A DNA stretch of 6,799 bases, taken from the NCBI GenBank assembly GCA_964525485.1, contig CAZGHH010000039.1:1-6799 (forward strand), written 5' to 3'. Below the pieces are notes generated by a model that had not been told where the DNA came from, searched no databases, and worked only from the letters and a program-made list of their open reading frames with translations. The stretch comes from DAONBD01 sp964525485. GTDB taxonomy: Bacteria > Patescibacteriota > Gracilibacteria > UBA1369 > LOWO2-01-FULL-3. This document shows positions 1 through 6,333 of the stretch, one piece after another (within the stretch, counting starts at the first letter, position 1; every line of letters begins with the position of its first letter). Position numbers and translations under genes: made by a program.

Positions 1-2
1 CG

Positions 3-1454
3 ATTTTTCATCTTCCGAAGGGAGCGAAAAATACTGTGCCGAATTTGGTCTGTACTGTTTCGAAAAAAGCTGAGCCTCCTATGGATCTGCCGAAAGAAGG
101 GAATGTTGACCCCAAGGACGTTTCTTTTTTTGCTGTGACGAATTTCCACAATCAATATTTGAAATTTGGTATCAAAAGAGAGGATCGTAGAAGACATTTG
201 TATATAGTTGGTAAGTCCGGATGTGGTAAATCTAAGCTTCTTGAGTTACTTATTATTTCGGATATTTTGAATGGAGAAGGTGTTGGCGTGCTCGATCCGC
301 ACGGGGATCTGATCGATAATGTAATGAAATATGTGCCGGAACATCGTATGAAAGACGTTGTGGTGTTCAATCCGGCTGATATGGAATATCCGATTGGTTT
401 CAATCCGATTGAGTCGGTGGAGCCTGAGTATAGACAGCACGTTGCGATGGGTTTCATCGAAATCTTTAAAAAGATGTTCGGTGATAACTGGACGTTTAGA
501 TTGGAGCACGTTTTGCGTTATACGGTTTTGGCTTTGTTCGATTATCCGAACTCGACCGTTTTTGGAATTTTGAAAATGCTTACTGATAAAAATTTCAGAC
601 AGAGAGTTGTGGCGCATGTGCAAGATACTGTCGTTAAAAACTTCTGGGTTAATGAGTTTGCGGCGTGGTCTGAGAAATTTGATAATGAAGCGATTGTGCC
701 GGTTTTGAATAAAGTTGGTCAGTTCGTTTCGACTGCGTTGGTACGTAACATCGTAGGACAGCCGAAGAACAGAATGGATATGGATGATATTATGAATAAT
801 CAAAAGATTTTATTAATGAATGTTTCAAAAGGTAATCTCTCGGAGGAAATATCTGGATTGATCGGGTCGATGATTATTACATCTTTATATCGTTCAGCTA
901 TGAAAAGAGCTGCTATGCCTGAGGAACAGCGCAAAGATTTCTACTTCTATGTAGATGAGTTTCAGAACTTTGCTACACATACTTTTGGTGAGATTTTGTC
1001 CGAAGCCCGCAAATATCGTTTGAATCTTTGTGTGTCTCATCAACATTTAGGTCAGCTCGATGATTATACAAAATCAATGGTGTTTGGAAATGTGGGTTCT
1101 ATGATTTCTTTCCGTGTTGGTGCTGAGGATGCATTTAATCTTGAAAGAGAATTTACTCCTGTTCTGAAGGCTAATGATATTATTAACCTTGGTGTCCGCG
1201 AGTTCTATGTAAAGATGACTATTGATGGAAAACTTCGTGATCCATTCTCTGGATATACACTCGCTGTGCCAAAAGTCACTAATGACTTAAGCGCTCAGAT
1301 TATTGAAAATTCTCGCAAAACTTATGGTATGCCGAAAGATGAGGTTGCGAAATTGATTGAAGCTATGGATAAGGGCGACGGAGCGACTTATACGCCCGAA
1401 GCAGGGACCGCGAATAGTTTGGGCGAGGAAAAGTTTTCAGCGCCGCTTGTATAG
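3..1454 (+). CDS. VirD4/TraD-type DNA-translocation ATPase (TraM-recognition/T4SS coupling family), 5' partial
   Basis: This is the C-terminal ATPase part of a type IV secretion coupling protein-like or HerA/FtsK-superfamily motor, probably moving DNA at the membrane. Numbering from the GTG at 36, Walker A is GKSGCGKS at residues 59-66, followed by a conserved LDPHGDL at about 86-92. Walker B is FYFYVDEFQNF at about 302-312, with D307 and E308 as Mg2+ and catalytic residues. The segment SEARKYRLNLCVSHQHLGQL at about 322-341 matches the sensor/glutamine region of VirD4/TraD proteins. The frame stays open from 36 back to base 3 and encodes FHLPKGAKNT followed by ...VDLPKEG-like sequence, which is normal linker sequence for this family. 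The gene therefore starts outside the window, and the GTG at 36 is an internal valine. The missing N-terminus would be expected to carry a membrane anchor (inference). The family is sure; the substrate and whether it serves conjugation, DNA uptake or another process are unknown. Confidence 0.88.
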   Translation: MFHLPKGAKNTVPNLVCTVSKKAEPPMDLPKEGNVDPKDVSFFAVTNFHNQYLKFGIKREDRRRHLYIVGKSGCGKSKLLELLIISDILNGEGVGVLDPHGDLIDNVMKYVPEHRMKDVVVFNPADMEYPIGFNPIESVEPEYRQHVAMGFIEIFKKMFGDNWTFRLEHVLRYTVLALFDYPNSTVFGILKMLTDKNFRQRVVAHVQDTVVKNFWVNEFAAWSEKFDNEAIVPVLNKVGQFVSTALVRNIVGQPKNRMDMDDIMNNQKILLMNVSKGNLSEEISGLIGSMIITSLYRSAMKRAAMPEEQRKDFYFYVDEFQNFATHTFGEILSEARKYRLNLCVSHQHLGQLDDYTKSMVFGNVGSMISFRVGAEDAFNLEREFTPVLKANDIINLGVREFYVKMTIDGKLRDPFSGYTLAVPKVTNDLSAQIIENSRKTYGMPKDEVAKLIEAMDKGDGATYTPEAGTANSLGEEKFSAPLV

Positions 1455-1482
1455 AAACCTTTAATTATGTAAATTTTTACTG

Positions 1483-1923
1483 ATGGATGTTGTGAATTCT
1501 AATAAATTCGGATGGAAGTATTTTTTGCTTGGTGGGGCTATGGCCGGATCTTTGGCCTGTGCTTATAATTTTTTAATTTTTAAAGTTTTCGGATTTTATC
1601 CTGAGGTTTTGCAAGAGATTAGTGGGGACTTTTTTAATCTTAAAAATCCTTTGTTACTGATATTTGTGAAGGATTTTTTTGTGGGATTTGTTTTGACTTT
1701 TCTTTTTCGTCACGCGTGTTTGGAAATCAACAGAAAGACATGGAAGGGCATAATGTATTTTATTTTTTATAGTCTTTTTGCTTTTGTGATGTTTGGACTG
1801 GGTGATATCTATCTTTTGAGGAGGTTTGAAGGAGTATTTCTAATTCTGACAGTGGATGGTTTTATCGAAACTATGCTTTGTACGATACCTGTTAAGATTT
1901 TTTCAAAAGATTGCTTTGAATAA
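1483..1923 (+). CDS. Small four-helix integral membrane protein of unknown function
   Basis: I do not recognise this 146-aa protein. Four hydrophobic segments are visible at about residues 11-35, 56-77, 88-111 and 116-138. They are separated by short loops, with basic residues (RHACLEINRKTWK) between the second and third. There is no cleavable signal peptide pattern and no catalytic motif. Cysteines lie at 26, 79, 133 and 144 without CxxC spacing. The gene lies 28 bp after the ATPase gene on the same strand with no terminator between, so co-transcription is likely. The ATG at 1483 lacks a Shine-Dalgarno sequence. An in-frame ATG at 1540 would cut into the first membrane helix, so the longer form is preferred. 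A role beside the ATPase, such as a membrane partner, is possible but unsupported by any motif. Confidence 0.7.
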   Translation: MDVVNSNKFGWKYFLLGGAMAGSLACAYNFLIFKVFGFYPEVLQEISGDFFNLKNPLLLIFVKDFFVGFVLTFLFRHACLEINRKTWKGIMYFIFYSLFAFVMFGLGDIYLLRRFEGVFLILTVDGFIETMLCTIPVKIFSKDCFE

Positions 1924-1977
1924 TTATTATTAGGGTTTTGAATCTATGAAATTGGTGGAAATTGGAGCCTTTTTGGC

Positions 1978-2005
1978 TTGCCTTTTGCGAGATTGTGGGT
2001 AGAAT
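1978..2005 (+). promoter_or_regulatory. Putative sigma70-type promoter for rpmB
   Basis: TTGCCT at 1978-1983 (4/6 match to TTGACA), a 16-bp spacer and TAGAAT at 2000-2005 (5/6 match to TATAAT) precede rpmB. Transcription would begin near 2012 and leave a leader of about 25 bases. The match is moderate and made by eye. It would explain how rpmB is transcribed independently of the upstream genes. Confidence 0.4.
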
Positions 2006-2037
2006 GTGCAAGCAGAAAAAATTAATAAAGAAAAAAT

Positions 2038-2235
2038 ATGTCTAGAGTATGTTCTGTAACAGGTTCAAAACCTTCTGTAGGAAGCAAAGTGAGCCACTCA
2101 AATATCAAGACAAAACGAAGATATTTGCCAAATATGATCAAGAAAAAGGTTTATAATCCAGCAACAGGCAAAACTGAAACCGTAAAGGTTTCCGCTAGGG
2201 GACTTAAAACTTTGCAAAAGAGAATGAAGGCTTAG
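2038..2235 (+). CDS. rpmB: Large ribosomal subunit protein bL28
   Basis: This 65-aa basic protein is bL28, a structural protein of the 50S subunit. The N-terminus MSRVCSVTGSKPSVGSKVSHSN carries the family pattern C-x-VTG-x-x-P-x-x-G-x-x-VSHS, followed by KTKRR and PN (residues about 24-32). The C-terminal half holds VSARGLKTLQKR, matching the usual V(S/T)-x-(R/K)-(G/A)-(L/I)-(K/R)-T-(I/L)-x-K region. Only one cysteine (C5) is present, so this is the form without a four-cysteine zinc site. The length is at the short end of normal. The ATG at 2038 has only a weak A/G-rich stretch (AAAGAA, near 2028-2033) upstream. It stands alone, 114 bp after the membrane protein gene, with its own likely promoter and a strong terminator. 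It is not paired here with rpmG, a common neighbour in other bacteria. Confidence 0.96.
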   Translation: MSRVCSVTGSKPSVGSKVSHSNIKTKRRYLPNMIKKKVYNPATGKTETVKVSARGLKTLQKRMKA

Positions 2236-2278
2236 TTTTGTGTTTTTTGATTTAAAAAATTTTTCAGGGCTGAAAAAT

Positions 2279-2306
2279 AAAACCTCTCGTTAGCGAGAGG
2301 TTTTTT
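2279..2306. terminator. Rho-independent terminator, probably bidirectional
   Basis: AACCTCTCG (2281-2289) pairs perfectly with CGAGAGGTT (2294-2302) around the 4-base loop TTAG, and the stem can be extended by A-T pairs. A T-run (2301-2306) follows on the plus strand, ending rpmB transcription 44 bases after its stop codon. On the minus strand the same hairpin is followed by a T-rich stretch (complement of AAAAATAAAA, near 2271-2280), so it can also terminate the converging 131-aa membrane protein gene. Confidence 0.9.
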
Positions 2307-2344
2307 GGTGTCTAAAAAGCTAGTTTTGATGTCTGGAAAGTTAG
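2304..2344. repeat. Two-copy imperfect 20-bp tandem repeat (21-bp period)
   Basis: TTTGGTGTCTAAAAAGCTAG at 2304-2323 is followed by TTTGATGTCTGGAAAGTTAG at 2325-2344. The copies match at 16 of 20 positions and all four differences are transitions. The second copy runs into the stop codon (2341-2343) of the minus-strand membrane protein gene. It looks like an old local duplication between the terminator and the gene end; no function is evident. Confidence 0.55.
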
Positions 2345-2736
2345 TATATGTATAGAGCTACATATATTAATCCAATAGCAAATAATAGATCTACGAAGGC
2401 GACTGTTGTGAGAATTTTTTCTGATTTGAAAAATACTTTTTTTGCCAACTTCTGAACAGCTTCAGGAAAAATCATATACATAATTCCTTTTGCGAATGAT
2501 AGCCAGCCTAGTATCGGAATCAAAATAAACCAGCCTCCGTTTAATTTCCAATGAACACTTAAAAATAAGAAAGCAATTATCAAAATATTCATGCCTACAA
2601 TTCTCATGGAGGCTTTTGAGTCCATTACTTCCTTAACTGCTTTTATGAATTTTTTTGGATAAAGTAATGCAGGAATCAGGATGACCGCGATGTAGATAGC
2701 CAATGCGACCAATAAAAAAGACGGTGTTATAAACAT
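2341..2736 (-). CDS. Small four-helix integral membrane protein, uncharacterised
   Basis: This 131-aa protein has four hydrophobic segments at about residues 5-27, 44-62, 67-90 and 108-131. Between the first two lies a short amphipathic basic stretch (YPKKFIKAVKEVMDSKASMR). A motif LGWLSFAKGIMYMIFPE at about 76-92, followed by a lysine-rich helix, resembles the 'G-x-x-x-x-x-KG-(6)-P' pattern of small uncharacterised bacterial membrane proteins, but I cannot name a family. It has no catalytic motif. The ATG at 2736 has no Shine-Dalgarno sequence; TACAAT (minus strand, 2763-2768) is a possible -10 element about 27 bases upstream. It is divergent from the MgtC/DUF4010 gene across 64 bp and ends 38 bp from the shared terminator. 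The divergent pairing suggests, but does not prove, joint control with its membrane-protein neighbour. Confidence 0.75.
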   Translation of the reverse strand: MFITPSFLLVALAIYIAVILIPALLYPKKFIKAVKEVMDSKASMRIVGMNILIIAFLFLSVHWKLNGGWFILIPILGWLSFAKGIMYMIFPEAVQKLAKKVFFKSEKILTTVAFVDLLFAIGLIYVALYIY

Positions 2737-2761
2737 GTTGAATGAGGTTATGTGACATGTC
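2732..2761. promoter_or_regulatory. Pair of ACATGT palindromes, possible operator
   Basis: Two perfect 8-bp palindromes with an identical ACATGT core, AACATGTT (2732-2739) and GACATGTC (2754-2761), have centres 22 bp apart, about two helical turns. They sit between divergent genes, and the first covers the start codon of the minus-strand gene. The spacing is what a dimeric regulator bound cooperatively to one DNA face would need. No regulator gene is adjacent, so this remains a suggestion. Confidence 0.3.
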
Positions 2762-2763
2762 GA

Positions 2764-2798
2764 TTGTAATTTTACGACTTGCCGTATAAAATGGCAAG
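2764..2798 (+). promoter_or_regulatory. Putative promoter of the MgtC/DUF4010 gene with a dyad around the -10
   Basis: TATAAA at 2785-2790 is a good -10 element; the only -35 candidate is weak (TTGTAA, 2764-2769, 15-bp spacer). CTTGCC (2778-2783) and GGCAAG (2793-2798) form a perfect 6-bp inverted repeat whose 9-base loop contains the -10. Transcription from this -10 would begin about 2797, only a few bases before the ATG at 2801, giving a nearly leaderless mRNA. The dyad could be an operator. Confidence 0.4.
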
Positions 2799-2800
2799 CG

Positions 2801-4078
2801 ATGTACGGAGAAGTCTTTCAACAATTTGGAATGGCTCTCGGGCTTTCTATCCTTATCGGACTTGAAAGGGAGCAAAATAAAAAAAACAATGGACGTGGTC
2901 ATGCTTTTGCGGGTGTGCGGACTTTTGGATTGATTGGGTTGATGGGGGCTTTGAGTATTTTTGTTGCGGATATATCGCGAATTTTGTCCGCTTTTGTGAT
3001 GCTTGTTGTTTTTGTTCTGATAGTTTCAGCTTATATTGTGACTGCTTTTAAGAAAGGCAGAATTGGTCTTACTACTGAGGTTTCTGCTGTTGTTACTTTT
3101 GTGATTGGCGTTTTATGTGCGTATGGAGAGGGATTGATTGCTGTTGTTTTGACCCTTGTGACTTTGGGAATGCTTTATTTTAAAGGACCTTTGCAAAATT
3201 TTGCAGTGAGTCTCAAGAAATCCGAAATGATTTCTGCGATTAAATTTATGATTATTGCTTTCGTCGTACTTCCTTTATTGCCAAATGAATGGGTTGGGCC
3301 TTATGAAATTTTCAATCCTTATGTCATTTGGTTGATGGTTGTTTTTATTTCAGGTATTTCATTCTCAAGTTATATAGTTATCAGACTTTTGGGGGCCAAG
3401 AGGGGAATTGTTGCTACCGGATTTTTGGCCGGTTTGATCTCCAGTACAGCTTTGTCTTTGGATTTTTCGAAGCAAAGCAAAGAAAATAAGTCTATAGTAA
3501 ATCCGTATGTTTTTGCTGTTGTGATTGCGTCTGTTGCTTCTTTACTCAGAGCGCTTTTGATAGTTTCTGTTTTGAATAGAGATTTACTGAAATTTTTATC
3601 AATTCCACTTTTTGCTATGATTTTGGTTGGTGTTATTTGTGCTTTGGTTTTTTGGTTTTGGGATGATACAGACAAGAAACACATGAAGGATGTTGAAAAA
3701 TCATATAGTACAAAAAGTCCTTTTAGACTGATTCCCGCTTTGAAATTTGGATTGTTGTTTGGAGTTATATTGTTCGCTACAAAAATTGCTAAAGTTTATT
3801 TTGGAGATGGCGGATTGTCGATTGTTGGATTTTTTTCCGGGATTTTGGACGTAGATGCGATTACTGTTTCTATCTCTAATTTATCCAAAAATTTATCCGA
3901 GTCCGGAAGTGCTACATATTTGCCTTATGTCACCGCTATAACTCTTGCAGCCGTTGCGAATAGTATTTTTAAAGGTGGGTTGTTTTTGATTTTTGGTTCC
4001 AAAAAAGCCGCAGTTCGTTTGGGGATATCGTTCTTGTTGATGATTTTTGCCGGATTGACTGTGCTTTATTTTCTTTAA
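2801..4078 (+). CDS. MgtC/SapB-DUF4010 family integral membrane protein
   Basis: This 425-aa polytopic membrane protein has an MgtC/SapB-like N-terminal part and a DUF4010 C-terminal part. The N-terminus shows the MgtC signature: LGLSILIGLEREQ (about 13-25) and AGVRTFGLIGLMGAL (about 37-51), with further helices at 62-83 and 93-127. The DUF4010 part shows NPYVIWLMVVFISGISFSSY (172-191), the family-defining TGFLAGLISSTALSLDFS (206-223) and GFFSGILDVDAITVS (343-357). About eleven or twelve membrane helices are likely. MgtC relatives are linked to Mg2+ stress and ATP-synthase control in pathogens, but the DUF4010 fusion form has no proven activity; a transport or ion-homeostasis role is inference. 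Length is normal and nothing is truncated. No Shine-Dalgarno precedes the ATG at 2801; an in-frame ATG at 2831 is possible but would remove the start of the first helix. Its stop codon overlaps that of the converging sensor gene. Confidence 0.88.
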   Translation: MYGEVFQQFGMALGLSILIGLEREQNKKNNGRGHAFAGVRTFGLIGLMGALSIFVADISRILSAFVMLVVFVLIVSAYIVTAFKKGRIGLTTEVSAVVTFVIGVLCAYGEGLIAVVLTLVTLGMLYFKGPLQNFAVSLKKSEMISAIKFMIIAFVVLPLLPNEWVGPYEIFNPYVIWLMVVFISGISFSSYIVIRLLGAKRGIVATGFLAGLISSTALSLDFSKQSKENKSIVNPYVFAVVIASVASLLRALLIVSVLNRDLLKFLSIPLFAMILVGVICALVFWFWDDTDKKHMKDVEKSYSTKSPFRLIPALKFGLLFGVILFATKIAKVYFGDGGLSIVGFFSGILDVDAITVSISNLSKNLSESGSATYLPYVTAITLAAVANSIFKGGLFLIFGSKKAAVRLGISFLLMIFAGLTVLYFL

Positions 4079-5865
4079 CTACTTAATTGAGTGAAGATTG
4101 CGAGTGAGGCTTGTTTGCCGAAGTTTGCTATGAATGAATTGTCTAAAAGGTGAAGTTTATTTTTGTTACTTGAATATAATGAAAGTCCGCCTAAAATTCT
4201 CCCTTTCACATACAAAGGGATTACAAGTGAGGATACAAATCCGTGTTCTGCGGCAAGTTTTGGGCTTGAATATCGTGGATTGTTTTGAATGTCATCTATA
4301 AATGAAGGTATTCTGTTTATAAATGCTTCTTCAATTAAACTTCCTTGAAATGGCGATTTGGCTTTTCCCCACCATTCCGGTTGCACTCCACTTGCGGCTT
4401 TTAAATATAAATTTTTATCTTTCTCATCATATATTCTTAATGTTGCTCCATTTGCTTTTGTAAGCATCATTGCGGCGTTGACGATATAATTTTCAACATT
4501 TGAAAATTGTTCATCTCCTATCGCTATATTCAATGTATCCAATAAATAATCCAATTCACGTCTTTGTCTTCCCAGCTCCATGTATGCGTTTTGCATTGAT
4601 TCAAATCTGAGTTGAAGTTCTTTTTCTGCTTTTTTCTGATAAGTGATATCACGGTATATCCCTCCCAAGCCAATAAATTTTTCTTTGTCGTCTGTTAATT
4701 TCGTGACGGATATTGATACGTCTATTTCTTTTCCGGATTTGTTGATTCTTACGGTTTCATAATTCCTTACGAAGCCTTTTTCTAACGCTGTTTTAACCAG
4801 GTATTCCAGTTCTCCTTGTTGTAATTTATCTGTCGGATATAAAAATTTTACATTTTGTCCGATCGCTTCTTCTTTTGAATAGCCAAACATTTTTACGGCG
4901 CCTTTGTTCCAAGTCTGGAGAATTAAATTTTTGTCCATGCTAAATATCGCATCAATGGAACTATCTGATATATTCGCAAGCATTTTTTCTAATTTTGTGA
5001 TTTCGCGAAGTTGAATTTCTTTTTCTTTTAAAGCTCTTAAATCTGTGAATATACCTACCGTTCCTCCCGGGATCGGGGCTCCTGAACATAATACCGGAAC
5101 CGTACTTCCATCCGGACGTACAACGGTTAATTCATACTGGGAAGCTTTGCCTTCTTTTCTTATTCCGTGTTGTTCGTGAATTCTCTTTTGACCTTCTTCA
5201 TCATAAAAAGCCCAGCATATTTTTTTTAAACATTCTTCGTATGAGACGCCTGTCATCTCTGTGAATTTTGGATTCACGTAGACAGTATTGTGATTCTCAT
5301 CTCCCACCCAAATTCCTTCATTCATGTGTTCAACTAATTGGCGGAATTTGTCTTCTGAAGACTGTAATTCTTCGTGCAAAATTGCGTTCCTCAAATTAGA
5401 ACCTATTGATTTGGCTATGATTTCCAATGTTGTTAGAGTTTCTTTGTCGAATTCTTGCCTTTTTTCGAATTCCAAATTTATACATCCTATTACTTTGCTT
5501 TTGTAGAATATTGGAATCGCTAATTCCGAGTTAATATTTTTTCTGTACTGTATGTAGTCTTTGTCCGATGTTACATCTTGTAGTGCGATTGTTTTTTTAT
5601 TTTTTATAGCTTTATTAACTATTCCTTCCGGTGCAATTTTTCGTATTAAAAGGTCTCCATTTTCTTGTATTGCATAAAATGAATATTCGTCGGATTTTTT
5701 GTCTAAGCTCGTGATAATGAAGTCGATATGTTGGCAATCGAGATTCTCTTTTATTATAGAATTCAAAATTTTGATCGTATCTTTTAACGAAAGAGCGTCC
5801 GTGAGTTTTTCATAAACCTTATTCAAAAGTTCCAACTGATTTATTTTTTCTGACTGCTTAAGCAT
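4075..5865 (-). CDS. Soluble GAF-PAS-PAS-GAF sensor protein without an output domain
   Basis: This 596-aa protein has no membrane segments and consists of sensory modules only. GAF1 spans about 10-162, with the typical NSELAIPIFYKSKVIGCINLE strand pair. PAS1 spans about 170-280 (FRQLVEHMNEGIWVGDEN, then VYVNPKFTEMTGVSYEE). PAS2 with its PAC part spans about 295-410 (DAIFSMDKN, TWNKGAVKMFGYSKEEAIGQ, GGIYRDIT). A charged coiled-coil linker lies at about 410-445, and GAF2 spans about 450-594 (SSLVIPLYVKGRILGGLSLYS). Such modules bind small ligands or cofactors and mediate dimerisation; no ligand can be assigned. No HisKA/HATPase, GGDEF, EAL, HD-GYP, SpoIIE or helix-turn-helix region exists, and the protein ends in GAF2. 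Its start is one base after the stop of the upstream receiver-like gene (TGA-A-ATG), so the two are probably translationally coupled. It most likely acts by protein contact with a partner (inference). No terminator follows; its stop overlaps that of the MgtC/DUF4010 gene. Confidence 0.87.
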   Translation of the reverse strand: MLKQSEKINQLELLNKVYEKLTDALSLKDTIKILNSIIKENLDCQHIDFIITSLDKKSDEYSFYAIQENGDLLIRKIAPEGIVNKAIKNKKTIALQDVTSDKDYIQYRKNINSELAIPIFYKSKVIGCINLEFEKRQEFDKETLTTLEIIAKSIGSNLRNAILHEELQSSEDKFRQLVEHMNEGIWVGDENHNTVYVNPKFTEMTGVSYEECLKKICWAFYDEEGQKRIHEQHGIRKEGKASQYELTVVRPDGSTVPVLCSGAPIPGGTVGIFTDLRALKEKEIQLREITKLEKMLANISDSSIDAIFSMDKNLILQTWNKGAVKMFGYSKEEAIGQNVKFLYPTDKLQQGELEYLVKTALEKGFVRNYETVRINKSGKEIDVSISVTKLTDDKEKFIGLGGIYRDITYQKKAEKELQLRFESMQNAYMELGRQRRELDYLLDTLNIAIGDEQFSNVENYIVNAAMMLTKANGATLRIYDEKDKNLYLKAASGVQPEWWGKAKSPFQGSLIEEAFINRIPSFIDDIQNNPRYSSPKLAAEHGFVSSLVIPLYVKGRILGGLSLYSSNKNKLHLLDNSFIANFGKQASLAIFTQLSS

Positions 5866-5866
5866 T

Positions 5867-6298
5867 TCAACCGTCTGTTAAGTCAGTTTTGATTGTATCA
5901 GTAGGTTGCGTTTTTGTAAATTTTGCCAGCCAATTACGAACCGTAACCAGAGTTATCGGAATGCCTAGTAATAGATCAATCCCAAGTGCTTGGGTGTTTG
6001 ATTCAAATGTCTTTAAATTTGTTTCTGCGGTCGTGTTTTGTCGAAAAACCATTACTTTCTTGATTTCTCTTTTTATAAACCCTTCTACTTCTTTTATTTC
6101 TGCGACGATTTCTCGTATATCGGGGGACGCTTCTATTATAACCGCAAATACTTGGTCTTGAGTTTCTCTTGTTATAATTGTTGGAGCTATTTCTCTTATT
6201 TCAGAAATATAAACTCCTTCCGTTCCTTCCGGACTTAATCCTTTTGCCAGGCTTTCACCTAACTTATCGTCGTGAGTTATTACCAATAAAGTTTCCAT
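5867..6298 (-). CDS. Probable degenerate receiver-like (CheY-fold) protein
   Basis: This 143-aa protein looks like a response-regulator receiver domain that has lost its phosphorylation chemistry. Strand 1 is TLLVITHDDKLGESLAKGL (3-21), where D10 and D11 match the acidic Mg2+ pair. Strand 3 is VFAVIIEASPD (50-60), where E56 falls where the phospho-accepting aspartate is expected. Strand 4 is KKVMVFRQN (80-88), with glutamine/asparagine in place of the usual Thr/Ser. Strand 5 is ALGIDLLLGIPIT (104-116), which resembles 'GADDYLxKPF' but lacks the conserved lysine. A C-terminal helix and a polar tail (about 128-143) follow; there is no effector domain. The assignment rests on pattern and spacing by eye, so another alpha/beta fold is possible. 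The ATG at 6298 lacks a Shine-Dalgarno sequence but lies about 15 bases after the predicted transcription start of a near-consensus promoter. It forms a two-gene operon with the GAF/PAS sensor, its likely partner. Confidence 0.68.
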   Translation of the reverse strand: METLLVITHDDKLGESLAKGLSPEGTEGVYISEIREIAPTIITRETQDQVFAVIIEASPDIREIVAEIKEVEGFIKREIKKVMVFRQNTTAETNLKTFESNTQALGIDLLLGIPITLVTVRNWLAKFTKTQPTDTIKTDLTDG

Positions 6299-6303
6299 TT
6301 TTG

Positions 6304-6333
6304 TTTAAAAAGGGATGTGATTTTATCCTTTAA
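6304..6333. repeat. Imperfect inverted repeat around the operon -10 element
   Basis: TTTAAAAAGGGAT (6304-6316) and ATCCTTTAA (6325-6333) form an imperfect dyad: GGAT/ATCC is continuous and the flanking TTAAA/TTTAA halves pair if bulged bases are allowed. It spans the -10 element and the transcription start, where a repressor would bind. It may equally be a chance product of AT-rich sequence. Confidence 0.25.

Noticed and set aside
246..803. A 185-codon open frame on the minus strand inside the ATPase gene
   Set aside because: It lies antisense to the part following Walker A, where the plus-strand translation carries the conserved family sequence. Its own translation is histidine/arginine/asparagine-rich without any recognisable motif.
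1966..1978. AGCC-TTTTT-GGCT hairpin after the 4-TM gene as a terminator
   Set aside because: The stem has only four pairs and no T-run follows it, so it is too weak to call.
1946..2002. An 18-codon open frame (MKLVEIGAFLACLLRDCG) before rpmB, possible leader peptide
   Set aside because: It has no ribosome binding site, it ends within the predicted -10 box so it lies upstream of the likely transcription start, and a frame this short is expected by chance.
2633..2902. An 89-codon minus-strand frame across the divergent region
   Set aside because: It overlaps the 131-aa gene on the same strand in another frame and the well-supported MgtC/DUF4010 N-terminus, and it would cross both putative promoters.
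4075..5865. Annotation of the GAF/PAS protein as a histidine kinase
   Set aside because: There is no H-box, N-box or G-box after the sensory modules, and the C-terminal 145 residues are a GAF domain.
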